Shown: positions 25,271-35,692 of the stretch, in pieces
How the letters are laid out: every line of letters begins with the position of its first letter
Position numbering within the stretch: position 1 is the stretch's first letter
The notes under the pieces: model-generated
What the model saw: only the letters and a program-made list of their open reading frames with translations
Database searches by the model: none
Told to the model about the DNA's origin: nothing
From: Pedobacter sp. FW305-3-2-15-E-R2A2
Lineage (GTDB): Bacteria; Bacteroidota; Bacteroidia; Sphingobacteriales; Sphingobacteriaceae
Direction of reading: 5' to 3'
Length of the DNA: 64,000 nucleotides
Assembly (NCBI RefSeq): GCF_038446955.1
Contig: NZ_CP151803.1
Coordinates: 62,001 to 126,000 of the forward strand
Program-made: the position numbers and the translations under genes

Positions 25271-28200
25271 ATGAAACACGCTACTAGAATTTTTCATTTT
25301 GCATCATTACTGATGTGCTTTTTATTTGCGGCCAGCTTTAGCAGTTATGCGGACGGCTCAAAGGACATTTATCCCGATGGGGTAAAAGGAGGACGGGCAA
25401 GGCTCAGGGCAAGTACTGCAAGCAGCGCATCTTATCCTTTTCCAACATTAGGAACACATTATGTTTATGCAAAAGCAGGAGAAGTCATCGCAATTGCTTC
25501 AAGTACGCAGGGGGTATCTTCCAGTAATGCGAACAATGCTTCCAGATTAATTCTGACGGGACCAGATGGAAATATGATCGTTTCTCATCAAACCCCAAGA
25601 ACCGGAGCAGGGAGTGAAGTGGGGAGGATTCCTGACCGTAATGCGGAAAAACGCGGACCTCACCTTCCAAATCAGGCAGATGGAGGATATACACCCTACT
25701 ATTACGATGTTCCTGCGGGTGCTGAGGGGATTTATAAGGTGGAGTTTATAGCTAATGGCGGGGAAACAAGCACGACAACACAACGCCAAAGTGAGGTTTA
25801 TGCTTACGCAGACTGGACACAAAATAATTCATCAGCCACCATAGCGGCCTGGGACATTTCTGTCAGCAATGCGGCGAAAAATGCATGGCAGAAAGGAAGG
25901 GTTTATGCAAATATCCTGAACATGGATATTGATGCAGGTTTCAAGGACAATTATAATTTTTATGGGCAGTTAAAAATCCTGACAAAGGATGGTTATACTT
26001 ATAACGTCAGGAACAATGGAAACAATGGAATTTCCTTTACTTTTTTTGTCAATAATAAAGGTTTTATAGATAAGGACGGTCAGCCGATTTATCAAAGTTT
26101 AAATACCACTACCGGTATTGCTGACAAGATTCAGAATCCAACTAAAGAAGATACCGAATCCGGTATAACACATAAAATATTTTATACTTTACCCGATCCT
26201 GACCTGCCAACAACAGCGAATGGAGCTGTTCCGGGTGGAACAACATGGTTGAAAAATCCAAGACTTACGCCGACGGTAGAAAATCTGAATGTCGTTGGTG
26301 TGGATGGTACGGTTGGTCAGATGAGTAATAAAGGAGGGCAAATTCGTTTTGATGCCAATCTGGCCGGAAGGTTTAAGATAGAAATTATCAGTAAAGCTGC
26401 AGTGGGGAGTCCAGGTTATTTTCCAACCCGTGAGATCTCGGGAAGTGCATTGGCCGGAACAAATAATATCCCATGGGATGGAAAAGATGGTGCCGGTGTT
26501 GCTTTGCCGAATGGCCTGGTTCCGGCAATTTTAAATATTCAGCTGCAGGGAGCAGAGGTGCATTTCCCTTACTTCGATATGGAAATCAATCCTAATGGAA
26601 TGATTCTCGAATTGTTGAATGCACAGTTAAGTGGTGTACAGTCGGATATCGTATATTGGGATGATAGTCTGATCCTGCCTGCAAGGGATATTCCTTCAAA
26701 CCCGGTTAATGCCAGTCAGTTTATTACCCCTCTGGGAACAAGTAGCTCCCTGAATGGTCACAAATGGGGGAGTTCCAGTAGCCCTACATCCGGAACTTTT
26801 GCCGATGAAAGGTCTATAGATACCTGGACATTTATTCTCGGGGCAAAAGAAATTAAAGAGATCACAGTTGATGTAAAAGAGGCAGATCTTGAGGTAGTCA
26901 GTATCGTCCCTTCAAAAACTATTGTAACTAAAGGGGAGGAGCTTTCTTATACTGTTAAAGTAAAAAATGGCGGACCAAGTGATGTAATCGGAAAAAAAGA
27001 TCCCATTACCGGGATTTACGACAATACCGGTGCGCCCTTTACTTTTAAATTACCAGCAGGTTTTACCGTTAGCGAGATGCAGTTTGTGTCTGCTTGTGGT
27101 GCCACTGAAGCAGTACCTGTGGCTTTCGATCCCACAACGGGATTGTATAAGTCTGTATTGAAATTAGCCAGTGGTTGTGAAGGGCAATATGTCTTCAAAG
27201 GAACAGTCGGCACTGCAATGGTGGCCGGAAGTATGGAGGTATGGGCAACAATTATGCGTCCTAATGATGTGACCGATATTGATGCGACGAACCCGAATCC
27301 AAATGTTCCACCAACAGACCCTTATTTCGAATGTAGTGCATACGACCCGTTAAGTGGCCAGGCGATTCCTTGTAATAACATCAAGAAAAACAATACGGCA
27401 ACGGTGATCAACAAAATTACTGCTACAAAAGAAATTAACGGAAATCCTGCTAAAGTAAAAGCAGGGGATGTGCTGACTTATAACATCATCTTAGAAAACA
27501 CAAATAGCACGGATAAAACAGGGGTAACTGCAAGTGATGTTCTTCCTGCAGGTTTAATAGGGGCAACTGCGATTTCACATGGTGGTACTTTAACCGGAAC
27601 AACGGTTACATGGGACAATCTGACTGTTCCTGCCAACAACAAAATAACGCTGAGCTTTAAAACAACTGTTGGTCCAAATTCAACAGGAATAACCTCGATC
27701 AGGAATGTTGCGAGTGTGGTTGATCCGATAGATCCTACAACGCCTTTAACACCGGAAGTATTGGTGCCGGTAGAGTTGGTCAGCAGCTTTACTGCGATCA
27801 AAAAAGTGACCGGAGGATTGGTAGACAATAAAATTACTGCAGGGTCAGAAATCACCTATAGTATCGAGGTATTGAATACCGGAAATACGGCATTGGCCAA
27901 TCTTGAAATTTCTGATGTCATTCCAGATCAGATGACCTATGTAACCGGAACAGCGGATAATGGAGGTGTTTTAACCGGCAGTACCCTCAACTGGGTGATT
28001 AATATTCCGGTCGGCCAGCCTAAAACAGTAAGTTTCAAAGTAAAGGTTGCGGATAACCTTACCGGTGTTGCAGCAATCAAAAATATTGCAACCATTACCG
28101 ATCCGGCAAATCCAACTACTCCGCTAAGTCCGGAAGTGGAGGTACCAACAGATCCGATCCGAAGCTTTACGGCGACTAAAGTGGTTAGTGCAGGTTTAAA

Positions 28201-31200
28201 CAACAATAAAATCGTTGCGGGGTCTACCATTACCTATAGTATCGGGGTAAAGAATACGGGGAGTACTGAGCTAACCGGAATTAAGATCTCTGATGTGATT
28301 CCTGCAAATACAACTTATAAGATTGGGACCGCAGATAACGGAGGAGTAATCACGGGCAATACCCTGAACTGGACAATTGATGTTCCTTTTGGTCAGACCA
28401 AAACCCTAAACTTCCAGGTAGAAGTGACAAAGGACTTGACTGGTATTGCAACTGTTAAAAACGTAGCAACAGTAACCGATCCGCTTAGGCCAACCAACCC
28501 TCCTGTAAATCCAGAAGTGGAAGTGCCGACTGATCCGGTTAAAAGCTTTACGGCGACTAAAAAAATCACTGGCGGATTGCAGAACAATAAAATTGTTGCG
28601 GGGTCTACCATCACTTATAGCATTGAAGTAAAAAATACGGGAAGCACCGCATTAACGAACATCGCGATTGCGGATAACATCCCAGGCCATACGACCTACG
28701 TTAACGGGACAGCGGATAATGGTGGTGTTTTAACAGGTAGTACCCTCAACTGGGCGGTTAATTTAGCCTTTGGCGAAAGTAAAACCGTCAGCTTCCAGGT
28801 GAAGGTGGCGAATGACCTGACCGGTATTGCAACGATCAAAAATACAGCAACGGTAACCGATCCGACTACGCCAAGCCATCCTCCGGTAATCCCGGAAGTG
28901 GAGGTGCCAACAGATCCGATCCGCAGCTTTACGGCTACTAAAGTGGTTAGTGCAGGTTTAAACAACAATAAAATTGTTGCCGGATCTACCATTACTTATA
29001 GCATTGAAGTAAAAAACACGGGAAGCACCGCATTAACGAACATCGCGATTGCAGATAACATCCCTGATCATACCACCTATGTTGAAGGAACTGTTGACCA
29101 TGGAGGTGGCCTGACAGGAAACACCCTCAACTGGGTGGTTAATTTAGCCTTCGGCGAAAGCAAAACAGTGAGCTTTCAGGTAAAGGTTGCGGATAACCTT
29201 ACCGGTATTGCAGCCATTAAAAACGTCGCAACAATTACTGATCCGGTAAATCCAACTACTCCGGTAAGTCCGGAAGTGGAGGTGCCAACAGATCCGATCC
29301 GCAGCTTTACGGCTACTAAAGTGGTTAGTGCAGGTTTAAACAACAATAAAATCGTTGCCGGATCTACCATTACCTATAGTATCGGGGTAAAGAATACGGG
29401 AAGTACCGAATTAACGGGCATTAATATCTCTGATGTGATTCCTGCGAATACGACTTATAAGATAGGGTCCGCAGATAACGGTGGAGCAATCACGGGCAAT
29501 ACCCTGAACTGGACAATTGATGTTCCTTTTGGTCAGACTAAAACCCTAAACTTCCAGGTAGAAGTGGCAAAGGACTTGACTGGTATTGCAACCGTTAAAA
29601 ACGTCGCAACAGTAACCGATCCGCTTAGGCCAACCAACCCTCCTGTAAATCCAGAAGTGGAAGTGCCGACAGATCCGGTTAAAAGCTTTACGGCAACTAA
29701 GAAAATCACCGGAGGATTACAGAACAATAAAATTGTTGCCGGATCTACCATCACTTATAGCATTGAAGTAAAGAACACAGGAAGTACTGCATTAACGAAC
29801 ATCGCGATTGCGGATAACATTCCAGGCCATACCACCTACGTTAACGGAACTGCCAATCTTGGAGGTAGCCTGACAGGTAGTACTCTTAACTGGGTGGTTA
29901 ATTTAGCCTTTGGCGAAAGTAAAACGGTGAGCTTCCAGGTAAAAGTAGCAGACAATTTAACGGGTGTTGCGACAATCAAAAATACAGCAACAATAACTGA
30001 TCCGACTACACCAAGCCATCCTCCGGTAATTCCGGAAGTGGAGGTGCCAACAGATCCGATCCGAAGCTTTACCGCTACTAAAGTGGTTAGTGCAGGTTTA
30101 AACAACAATAAAATTGCTGCGGGATCTACCATTACCTATAGCATCGTGGTAAAGAATACGGGAAGTACCGAATTAACGGGCATTAAGATCTCTGATGTGA
30201 TTCCTGCGAATACGACTTATAAGATAGGGTCCGCAGATAACGGAGGAGCAATCACGGGCAATACCCTGAACTGGACAATTGATGTTCCTTTTGGTCAGAC
30301 TAAAACCCTAAACTTCCAGGTAGAAGTGGCAAAGGACTTGACTGGTATTGCAACCGTTAAAAACGTCGCAACAGTGACCGATCCGCTTAGGCCAACCAAC
30401 CCTCCTGTAAATCCAGAAGTAGAAGTGCCGACTGATCCGGTTAAAAGCTTTACGGCGACTAAAAAAATCACTGGCGGATTGCAGAACAATAAAATTGTTG
30501 CTGGATCTACCATCACTTATAGCATTGAAGTAACAAACACAGGAAGTACCGCATTGACGAACATTGCGATTGCGGATAAGATCCCAGGCCATACGACCTA
30601 CATTAATGGAACGGCAGATAATGGTGGTGTTTTAACAGGTAGTACCCTCAACTGGGCGGTTAATTTAGCCTTTGGCGAAAGTAAAACCGTCAGCTTCCAG
30701 GTGAAGGTGGCGAATGACTTAACCGGTATTGCAACAATCAAAAATACAGCAACAATAACTGATCCGACTACACCAACCCATCCTCCGGTAATTCCGGAAG
30801 TGGAGGTGCCAACAGATCCGATCCGAAGCTTTACCGCTACTAAAGTGGTTAGTGCAGGTTTAAACAACAATAAAATTGCTGCGGGATCTACCATTACCTA
30901 TAGCATCGGGGTAAAGAATACGGGAAGTACCGAATTAACGGGCATTAAGATCTCTGATGTTATTCCTGCAAATACAACTTATAAGATTGGGACCGCAGAT
31001 AACGGAGGAGTAATCATGGGCAATACCCTGAACTGGACAATTGATGTTCCTTTTGGTCAGACTAAAACCCTAAACTTCCAGGTAGAAGTGGCAAAGGACT
31101 TGACTGGTATTGCAACCGTTAAAAACGTCGCAACAGTGACCGATCCGCTTAGGCCAACCAACCCTCCTGTAAATCCAGAAGTAGAAGTGCCGACAGATCC

Positions 31201-34200
31201 GGTCAAAAGTTTTACGGCAACTAAAAAAGTCACTGGCGGATTACAGAACAATAAAATTGTTGCTGGATCTACCATCACTTATAGCATTGAAGTAACAAAC
31301 ACAGGAAGTACCGCATTAACGAATATCGCGATTGCGGATAACATCCCAGGCCATACGACCTACGTTAACAGAACAGCGGATAATGGTGGTGTTTTAACCG
31401 GTAGTACCCTTAACTGGGCGGTTAATTTAGCCTTTGGCGAAAGTAAAACCGTCAGCTTCCAGGTGAAGGTGGCGAATGACCTGACCGGTATTGCAACAAT
31501 CAAAAATGCAGCAACGGTAACCGATCCGACTACCCCAAGCCATCCTCCGGTAATTCCGGAAGTGGAAGTGCCGACAGATCCGGTTAAAAGCTTTACGGCG
31601 ATTAAAAAAATCACTGGCGGATTACAGAACAATAAAATTGTTGCGGGATCTACCATCACTTATAGCATTGAAGTAACAAACACAGGAAGTACCGCATTAA
31701 CGAATATCGCGATTGCGGATAACATCCCAGGCCATACCACCTACGTTAACGGAACAGCGGATAATGGTGGTGTTTTAACCGGTAGTACCCTTAACTGGGC
31801 GGTTAATTTAGCCTTTGGCGAAAGTAAAACCGTCAGCTTCCAGGTGAAGGTGGCGAATGACCTGACCGGTATTGCAACAATCAAAAATGCAGCAACGGTA
31901 ACCGATCCGACTACCCCAAGCCATCCTCCGGTAACTCCGGAAGTGGAAGTGCCGACAGATCCGGTTAAAAGTTTTACGGCAACTAAAAAAGTCACTGGCG
32001 GATTACAGAACAATAAAATTGTTGCTGGATCTACCATCACTTATAGCATTGAAGTAACAAACACAGGAAGTACCGCATTAACGAATATCGCGATTGCAGA
32101 TAAGCTTCCGGATCATACCACCTACGTTAACGGAACAGCGGATAATGGCGGTGTTTTAACAGGCAGTATCCTCAACTGGTCGGTTAATTTAGCCTTCGGC
32201 GAAAGCAAAACGGTAAGCTTCCAGGTAAAGGTAGCGGACAATTTAACGGGTGTTGCAACGATCAAAAATGCGGCAACCATTACGGACCCAACCACCCCGG
32301 GCAAACCTCCGGTAATTCCGGAAGTGGAAGTACCTACTGAGGCGAAGCGTAGTTTTACGACCATAAAAAGAGTGGTAAGCGGTCTTGTGAATGGAAAAGT
32401 TCCATCGGAAGCGGAACTGGTATATGCAATTGATGTGGTCAATACCGGAGGGGAAGACCTGATTGGACTAAACATCGCAGATGATCTGCCCGCCGGAACC
32501 AGCTTTGTCCGTGCAGATCAAAACGGTTCACAAACTGGAAACCGTGTAAACTGGACAATTAATGTTCCCTTCGGACAAACTAAAACAGTGTTGTTGACAC
32601 TGAAAGTTGCGGCCGATTTAACGAATGTGGAAACAATTGTGAATAAAGCAATCGTAACTGATCCAAAGGATCCGGCAAATCCGAAAGTACCGGAAGTAAC
32701 GGTGCCTACAGAACAGAAAGCAGCCATTACTTTATCGAAAACGGCCATCGCTGGAGATCACCAAAAAGTAGGAGAGCTGATCAGTTATCACCTGGTATTG
32801 AAAAATACAGGAAACGTAACGGTAAAAAACATCATCATTACCGATGATAATGCAGATGCAGGAAGCATCAGCCCGGCAAGTATTGTCAGCCTGGCACCGA
32901 ACGAAACGGTAAATATCAGGGCGAAACATACCCTTACACAGAAAGACCTGGATAAAGGATATGTAAGTAACCTCGCGAAAGCAGATGGCAAAGATCCTAA
33001 AAACAAAGAGGTACATGCAGAATCGAAAGATCCTTCTCCGGTACCGGGAGCACCAACGGACCCTGCCTGTAAAGATTGCACAATTACACCGACAACTCAA
33101 AAAGGAGCACTTAGCTTATCTAAAACGGCTGTCGCTGGAACGCATAATAAAGCAGGAGGCATCATCAACTATAACCTGGTATTGAAAAACACAGGAAATG
33201 TAACCCTCAGGAACATCATTATTACTGATGATAATGCAGATGCAGGAAGCATCAGTCCGGCAAATATTGCAAGCCTTGCGCCTGGTGCAACAGTAAATAT
33301 TACTGCTAAACATACCTTGACACAGGCCGATATGGATAGAGGATCTGTGAGTAACCTGGCGAAGGCAGATGGTAAAGATCCTAAAAATAATAATGTACAT
33401 GCAGAATCGAAAGATCCTTCAGCGGTACCGGGAGGACCAACGGATCCGGTTTGTAAAGATTGTACGCTAACGCCAACGGAGCAGTTATCCGGAATAAACC
33501 TGGTAAAGAAAATCACCAATAAAGGAACTGGTGAACAGGACGCTTTTATCCTGAATGATAAGATTGAATATACTTTCATCATCAAAAACACAGGAAATAC
33601 GACCTTGAAGGGAATCGTCTTAAACGATCCTTTACTGGGAACCTCAGCGATTCAGATCCCTGGTTCTTTAGCTCCGGGCGAAAGCATGAGTCATAAGGAA
33701 TATTATACCATTACGGCCGCAGATATTGCTGTTGGTAAAGTGACCAACCAGGCAAGGGTAACCGCGAAAGATCCTAAGGATAAAGAGGTAACCGCATTGT
33801 CGGGAACGGATGCCGGAAATAACAACCCAACGGTGATCTCTTTGGCTAAACCACCTGTCGCTAAAGACGACCTGGCAAAAGCAGAACAAAACAAACCGGT
33901 TAAAATTGAAGTGCAGAAAAATGATGAGCCTGGAAACAGCCCGATCGTTCCGGGAAGTACAAAGATCATTACCCAGCCCAAGAATGGAACACTGACCCTA
34001 AACCCTGATGGAACGGTAACTTATACGCCAAATCCAGGCTTTACAGGAACAGACGAATTTGTCTATACCGTAACGGATAAAAACGGACAGATCTCTAATC
34101 CGGCAACCGTAAAAGTGGAGGTTACGCCTTCTAAGCCGCTGGCTATAGATGACGTGGCGGAGACGGAGTTCAATAAAGAAGTAGAGATTCCTTTACTAAA

Positions 34201-34666
34201 CAATGATAAAACAGATGGTGCTGCTTTCGAGAAGCCGACGGTAGAAATTATCGAACAGCCGAAGCATGGAGTCCTGAGGAAAAACCCGGATGGTACGGTC
34301 GTTTATGTGCCTAACAGTGGCTTCACAGGGAAGGATAGCTTTACATACAAGGTAAAAGATGCCAATGGAAACTGGACGAATATTGCAAAGGCAGAAATCA
34401 CCATCAAAGGCTTCTTTATCCCGAATGTCATTACCCCTAACGGTGATGGAAAGAACGATGAGTTTGTGATCGTAGGTCTGGAAGAATTCAATAGTGCCGA
34501 ACTGACCATTTTTAACAGATGGGGAAATGAAGTATACCGCAATGGCAATTACAGGAACACCTGGACCGGAGAGGGGTTGAATGAAGGAACCTATTATTAC
34601 CTGATCCGATTGAAAAAGGACGGCAAACTGGAGGTTCATAAAGGATGGGTATTAATCAAAAGATAG
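25271..34666 (+). CDS. Giant DUF11-repeat surface protein with type IX secretion type B sorting domain
   Basis: A 3131-residue secreted adhesin-like protein. I use ATG 25271 (MKHATRIFHFASLLMCFLFA, a good signal peptide); the frame is open 39 codons upstream from a GTG. Order: unique N-terminal region (about 30-530); two diverged DUF11 domains (from about 538 and 720); 13 more DUF11 units of 126-127 residues (about 839-2490), 11 of them nearly identical; three further DUF11-like domains (LSKTAIAG..., LSKTAVAG..., LVKKITNK...); two cadherin-like/Big_9 domains (about 2858-3040) with GFTGTDEFVYTV and GFTGKDSFTYKV; and a C-terminal CHU_C type B sorting domain (FIPNVITPNGDGKNDEF, ending GWVLIKR). 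PorP/SprF-like and PorE-like genes follow in the same operon. Likely displayed or released by the type IX system; ligand unknown. Confidence 0.93.
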   Translation: MKHATRIFHFASLLMCFLFAASFSSYADGSKDIYPDGVKGGRARLRASTASSASYPFPTLGTHYVYAKAGEVIAIASSTQGVSSSNANNASRLILTGPDGNMIVSHQTPRTGAGSEVGRIPDRNAEKRGPHLPNQADGGYTPYYYDVPAGAEGIYKVEFIANGGETSTTTQRQSEVYAYADWTQNNSSATIAAWDISVSNAAKNAWQKGRVYANILNMDIDAGFKDNYNFYGQLKILTKDGYTYNVRNNGNNGISFTFFVNNKGFIDKDGQPIYQSLNTTTGIADKIQNPTKEDTESGITHKIFYTLPDPDLPTTANGAVPGGTTWLKNPRLTPTVENLNVVGVDGTVGQMSNKGGQIRFDANLAGRFKIEIISKAAVGSPGYFPTREISGSALAGTNNIPWDGKDGAGVALPNGLVPAILNIQLQGAEVHFPYFDMEINPNGMILELLNAQLSGVQSDIVYWDDSLILPARDIPSNPVNASQFITPLGTSSSLNGHKWGSSSSPTSGTFADERSIDTWTFILGAKEIKEITVDVKEADLEVVSIVPSKTIVTKGEELSYTVKVKNGGPSDVIGKKDPITGIYDNTGAPFTFKLPAGFTVSEMQFVSACGATEAVPVAFDPTTGLYKSVLKLASGCEGQYVFKGTVGTAMVAGSMEVWATIMRPNDVTDIDATNPNPNVPPTDPYFECSAYDPLSGQAIPCNNIKKNNTATVINKITATKEINGNPAKVKAGDVLTYNIILENTNSTDKTGVTASDVLPAGLIGATAISHGGTLTGTTVTWDNLTVPANNKITLSFKTTVGPNSTGITSIRNVASVVDPIDPTTPLTPEVLVPVELVSSFTAIKKVTGGLVDNKITAGSEITYSIEVLNTGNTALANLEISDVIPDQMTYVTGTADNGGVLTGSTLNWVINIPVGQPKTVSFKVKVADNLTGVAAIKNIATITDPANPTTPLSPEVEVPTDPIRSFTATKVVSAGLNNNKIVAGSTITYSIGVKNTGSTELTGIKISDVIPANTTYKIGTADNGGVITGNTLNWTIDVPFGQTKTLNFQVEVTKDLTGIATVKNVATVTDPLRPTNPPVNPEVEVPTDPVKSFTATKKITGGLQNNKIVAGSTITYSIEVKNTGSTALTNIAIADNIPGHTTYVNGTADNGGVLTGSTLNWAVNLAFGESKTVSFQVKVANDLTGIATIKNTATVTDPTTPSHPPVIPEVEVPTDPIRSFTATKVVSAGLNNNKIVAGSTITYSIEVKNTGSTALTNIAIADNIPDHTTYVEGTVDHGGGLTGNTLNWVVNLAFGESKTVSFQVKVADNLTGIAAIKNVATITDPVNPTTPVSPEVEVPTDPIRSFTATKVVSAGLNNNKIVAGSTITYSIGVKNTGSTELTGINISDVIPANTTYKIGSADNGGAITGNTLNWTIDVPFGQTKTLNFQVEVAKDLTGIATVKNVATVTDPLRPTNPPVNPEVEVPTDPVKSFTATKKITGGLQNNKIVAGSTITYSIEVKNTGSTALTNIAIADNIPGHTTYVNGTANLGGSLTGSTLNWVVNLAFGESKTVSFQVKVADNLTGVATIKNTATITDPTTPSHPPVIPEVEVPTDPIRSFTATKVVSAGLNNNKIAAGSTITYSIVVKNTGSTELTGIKISDVIPANTTYKIGSADNGGAITGNTLNWTIDVPFGQTKTLNFQVEVAKDLTGIATVKNVATVTDPLRPTNPPVNPEVEVPTDPVKSFTATKKITGGLQNNKIVAGSTITYSIEVTNTGSTALTNIAIADKIPGHTTYINGTADNGGVLTGSTLNWAVNLAFGESKTVSFQVKVANDLTGIATIKNTATITDPTTPTHPPVIPEVEVPTDPIRSFTATKVVSAGLNNNKIAAGSTITYSIGVKNTGSTELTGIKISDVIPANTTYKIGTADNGGVIMGNTLNWTIDVPFGQTKTLNFQVEVAKDLTGIATVKNVATVTDPLRPTNPPVNPEVEVPTDPVKSFTATKKVTGGLQNNKIVAGSTITYSIEVTNTGSTALTNIAIADNIPGHTTYVNRTADNGGVLTGSTLNWAVNLAFGESKTVSFQVKVANDLTGIATIKNAATVTDPTTPSHPPVIPEVEVPTDPVKSFTAIKKITGGLQNNKIVAGSTITYSIEVTNTGSTALTNIAIADNIPGHTTYVNGTADNGGVLTGSTLNWAVNLAFGESKTVSFQVKVANDLTGIATIKNAATVTDPTTPSHPPVTPEVEVPTDPVKSFTATKKVTGGLQNNKIVAGSTITYSIEVTNTGSTALTNIAIADKLPDHTTYVNGTADNGGVLTGSILNWSVNLAFGESKTVSFQVKVADNLTGVATIKNAATITDPTTPGKPPVIPEVEVPTEAKRSFTTIKRVVSGLVNGKVPSEAELVYAIDVVNTGGEDLIGLNIADDLPAGTSFVRADQNGSQTGNRVNWTINVPFGQTKTVLLTLKVAADLTNVETIVNKAIVTDPKDPANPKVPEVTVPTEQKAAITLSKTAIAGDHQKVGELISYHLVLKNTGNVTVKNIIITDDNADAGSISPASIVSLAPNETVNIRAKHTLTQKDLDKGYVSNLAKADGKDPKNKEVHAESKDPSPVPGAPTDPACKDCTITPTTQKGALSLSKTAVAGTHNKAGGIINYNLVLKNTGNVTLRNIIITDDNADAGSISPANIASLAPGATVNITAKHTLTQADMDRGSVSNLAKADGKDPKNNNVHAESKDPSAVPGGPTDPVCKDCTLTPTEQLSGINLVKKITNKGTGEQDAFILNDKIEYTFIIKNTGNTTLKGIVLNDPLLGTSAIQIPGSLAPGESMSHKEYYTITAADIAVGKVTNQARVTAKDPKDKEVTALSGTDAGNNNPTVISLAKPPVAKDDLAKAEQNKPVKIEVQKNDEPGNSPIVPGSTKIITQPKNGTLTLNPDGTVTYTPNPGFTGTDEFVYTVTDKNGQISNPATVKVEVTPSKPLAIDDVAETEFNKEVEIPLLNNDKTDGAAFEKPTVEIIEQPKHGVLRKNPDGTVVYVPNSGFTGKDSFTYKVKDANGNWTNIAKAEITIKGFFIPNVITPNGDGKNDEFVIVGLEEFNSAELTIFNRWGNEVYRNGNYRNTWTGEGLNEGTYYYLIRLKKDGKLEVHKGWVLIKR
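27785..32350 (+). repeat. Tandem DUF11-coding array, period 381 bp (12 units)
   Basis: Units begin at the S-F-T-A codons at 27785, 28163, 28544, 28925, 29303, 29684, 30065, 30446, 30827, 31208, 31589 and 31970, spaced 378 or 381 bases. Two unit types alternate: type A (head RSFTATKVVSAGL, body ELTGIKISDVIPANTTYKIG) and type B (head KSFTATKKITGGL, body ALTNIAIADNIPGHTTYVNG). Order from the second unit: A, B, A-head/B-body hybrid, A, B, A, B, A, B, B, B. Near identity at the DNA level indicates recent duplication and exchange. Confidence 0.95.
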
Positions 34667-34677
34667 TTGATCAAATC

Positions 34678-35691
34678 ATGAATAAGGACATTATAAAAAA
34701 AGGAGTACTGGCACTTGGATTAACCGTTGCAGGCTTGCTTCCGGCAAAAGCCCAGCAAAATATTCAGTTCTCCCAGTATATCTTTAACGCGCTGAGTGTT
34801 AACCCTGCTTATGCAGGATACAAAGAGGAATGGTTCGCTCAAATGGCTTTAAGAAGCCAGTGGAGCGGACTGGATGGCGCTCCCCAAACGGGGCAGCTTT
34901 CTATCGATGGCATTGCAGATCCAACGCGTAAGAATGTTGGCCTGGGCTTACAGCTCAGCGCCGATAAACTGGGCGCACAATCTTCCACCTCTGTATATGG
35001 CAATTACGCCTACCGCTTAAGGTTAGATGCAGAAGATACACAACGGCTGAGCTTTGGTATCGGTCTTGGCGTCACACAATATGGATTGGATGGGAATAAA
35101 TTAAGGCCAAAAGATCCCGACGACAAAGAATTACCCCTTGGAAAGATCAGCAGCACGATTCCGGACATGCGTTTCGGGGTGTATTACAGCAGTCCTAAAT
35201 GGTATATCGGAGCATCAGTGATGGACATGTTTTCAGGAGATAAATCGAATGGCATCTTTAAATGGGATGGCAATACAGTAGACAACCTGAAACGTAAGCG
35301 CCATTTTTACCTGATTGCAGGAACCTTGCTGAACCTGTCTGAAGACACGAAATTGAGGCCAAGCTTGCTGATGAAGGAAGATTTTAAAGGGCCAACGAGT
35401 CTCGACCTCAGCGCGATGGTGATCTTCGGAGACCGCTTTTGGCTGGGCGGTTCGTTGCGTACGGGCATCTCTATATGGGACAAAGACTATACTAAAGGAC
35501 AAAGCCTGAGTCATCAGAATTCGATATCTGCCATCACGCAATTTTATGTGACGGAGCGGTTTAGAATCGGTTATTCTTATGATTATATAACGAGCAAATT
35601 GAGCAGCATCCAGAACGGAACACATGAGATTACCATTGGGATGACCTTCCCTGGTAAAGACAAACGTTTACTTAGTCCAAGATTTTTTTAA
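34678..35691 (+). CDS. PorP/SprF-family type IX secretion outer-membrane protein
   Basis: A 337-residue outer-membrane barrel of the PorP/SprF family, which partners type B sorting-domain substrates. I use ATG 34678 (MNKDIIKKGVLALGLTVAG; signal peptide cleaved near AKAQ); an earlier ATG at 34645 would overlap the adhesin gene. Family features: QQNIQFSQYIFNALSVNPAYAGY near the mature N-terminus, RSQWSGLDGAPQT, and a C-terminal barrel strand set with IGYSYDYITSKL and HEITIGMTF. It begins 11 bases after the giant substrate gene and ends one base before the PorE-like gene, a tightly linked triplet. Such linkage usually marks a dedicated anchor or export partner for the adjacent substrate. Confidence 0.93.
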   Translation: MNKDIIKKGVLALGLTVAGLLPAKAQQNIQFSQYIFNALSVNPAYAGYKEEWFAQMALRSQWSGLDGAPQTGQLSIDGIADPTRKNVGLGLQLSADKLGAQSSTSVYGNYAYRLRLDAEDTQRLSFGIGLGVTQYGLDGNKLRPKDPDDKELPLGKISSTIPDMRFGVYYSSPKWYIGASVMDMFSGDKSNGIFKWDGNTVDNLKRKRHFYLIAGTLLNLSEDTKLRPSLLMKEDFKGPTSLDLSAMVIFGDRFWLGGSLRTGISIWDKDYTKGQSLSHQNSISAITQFYVTERFRIGYSYDYITSKLSSIQNGTHEITIGMTFPGKDKRLLSPRFF

Positions 35692-35692
35692 C

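Noticed and set aside
25154..25271. GTG start 39 codons upstream for the giant surface protein
   Set aside because: It would bury the signal peptide internally; ATG 25271 gives a normal export signal.
28163..32350. Possible CRISPR-like regular repeats
   Set aside because: The repeats are 381 bases, in frame and coding, with no short repeat-spacer pattern. No CRISPR array or cas gene was seen.
27478..32475. Series of open minus-strand frames of 64-117 codons across the DUF11 array
   Set aside because: They recur with the repeat period and mirror the codon pattern of the plus-strand repeats. They have no independent start signals and are antisense shadows.
32732..34639. Minus-strand open frames of 90-147 codons over the 3' part of the giant gene
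   Set aside because: Antisense to well-recognised DUF11, cadherin-like and sorting domains; Cys- and Arg-rich nonsense-like translations.
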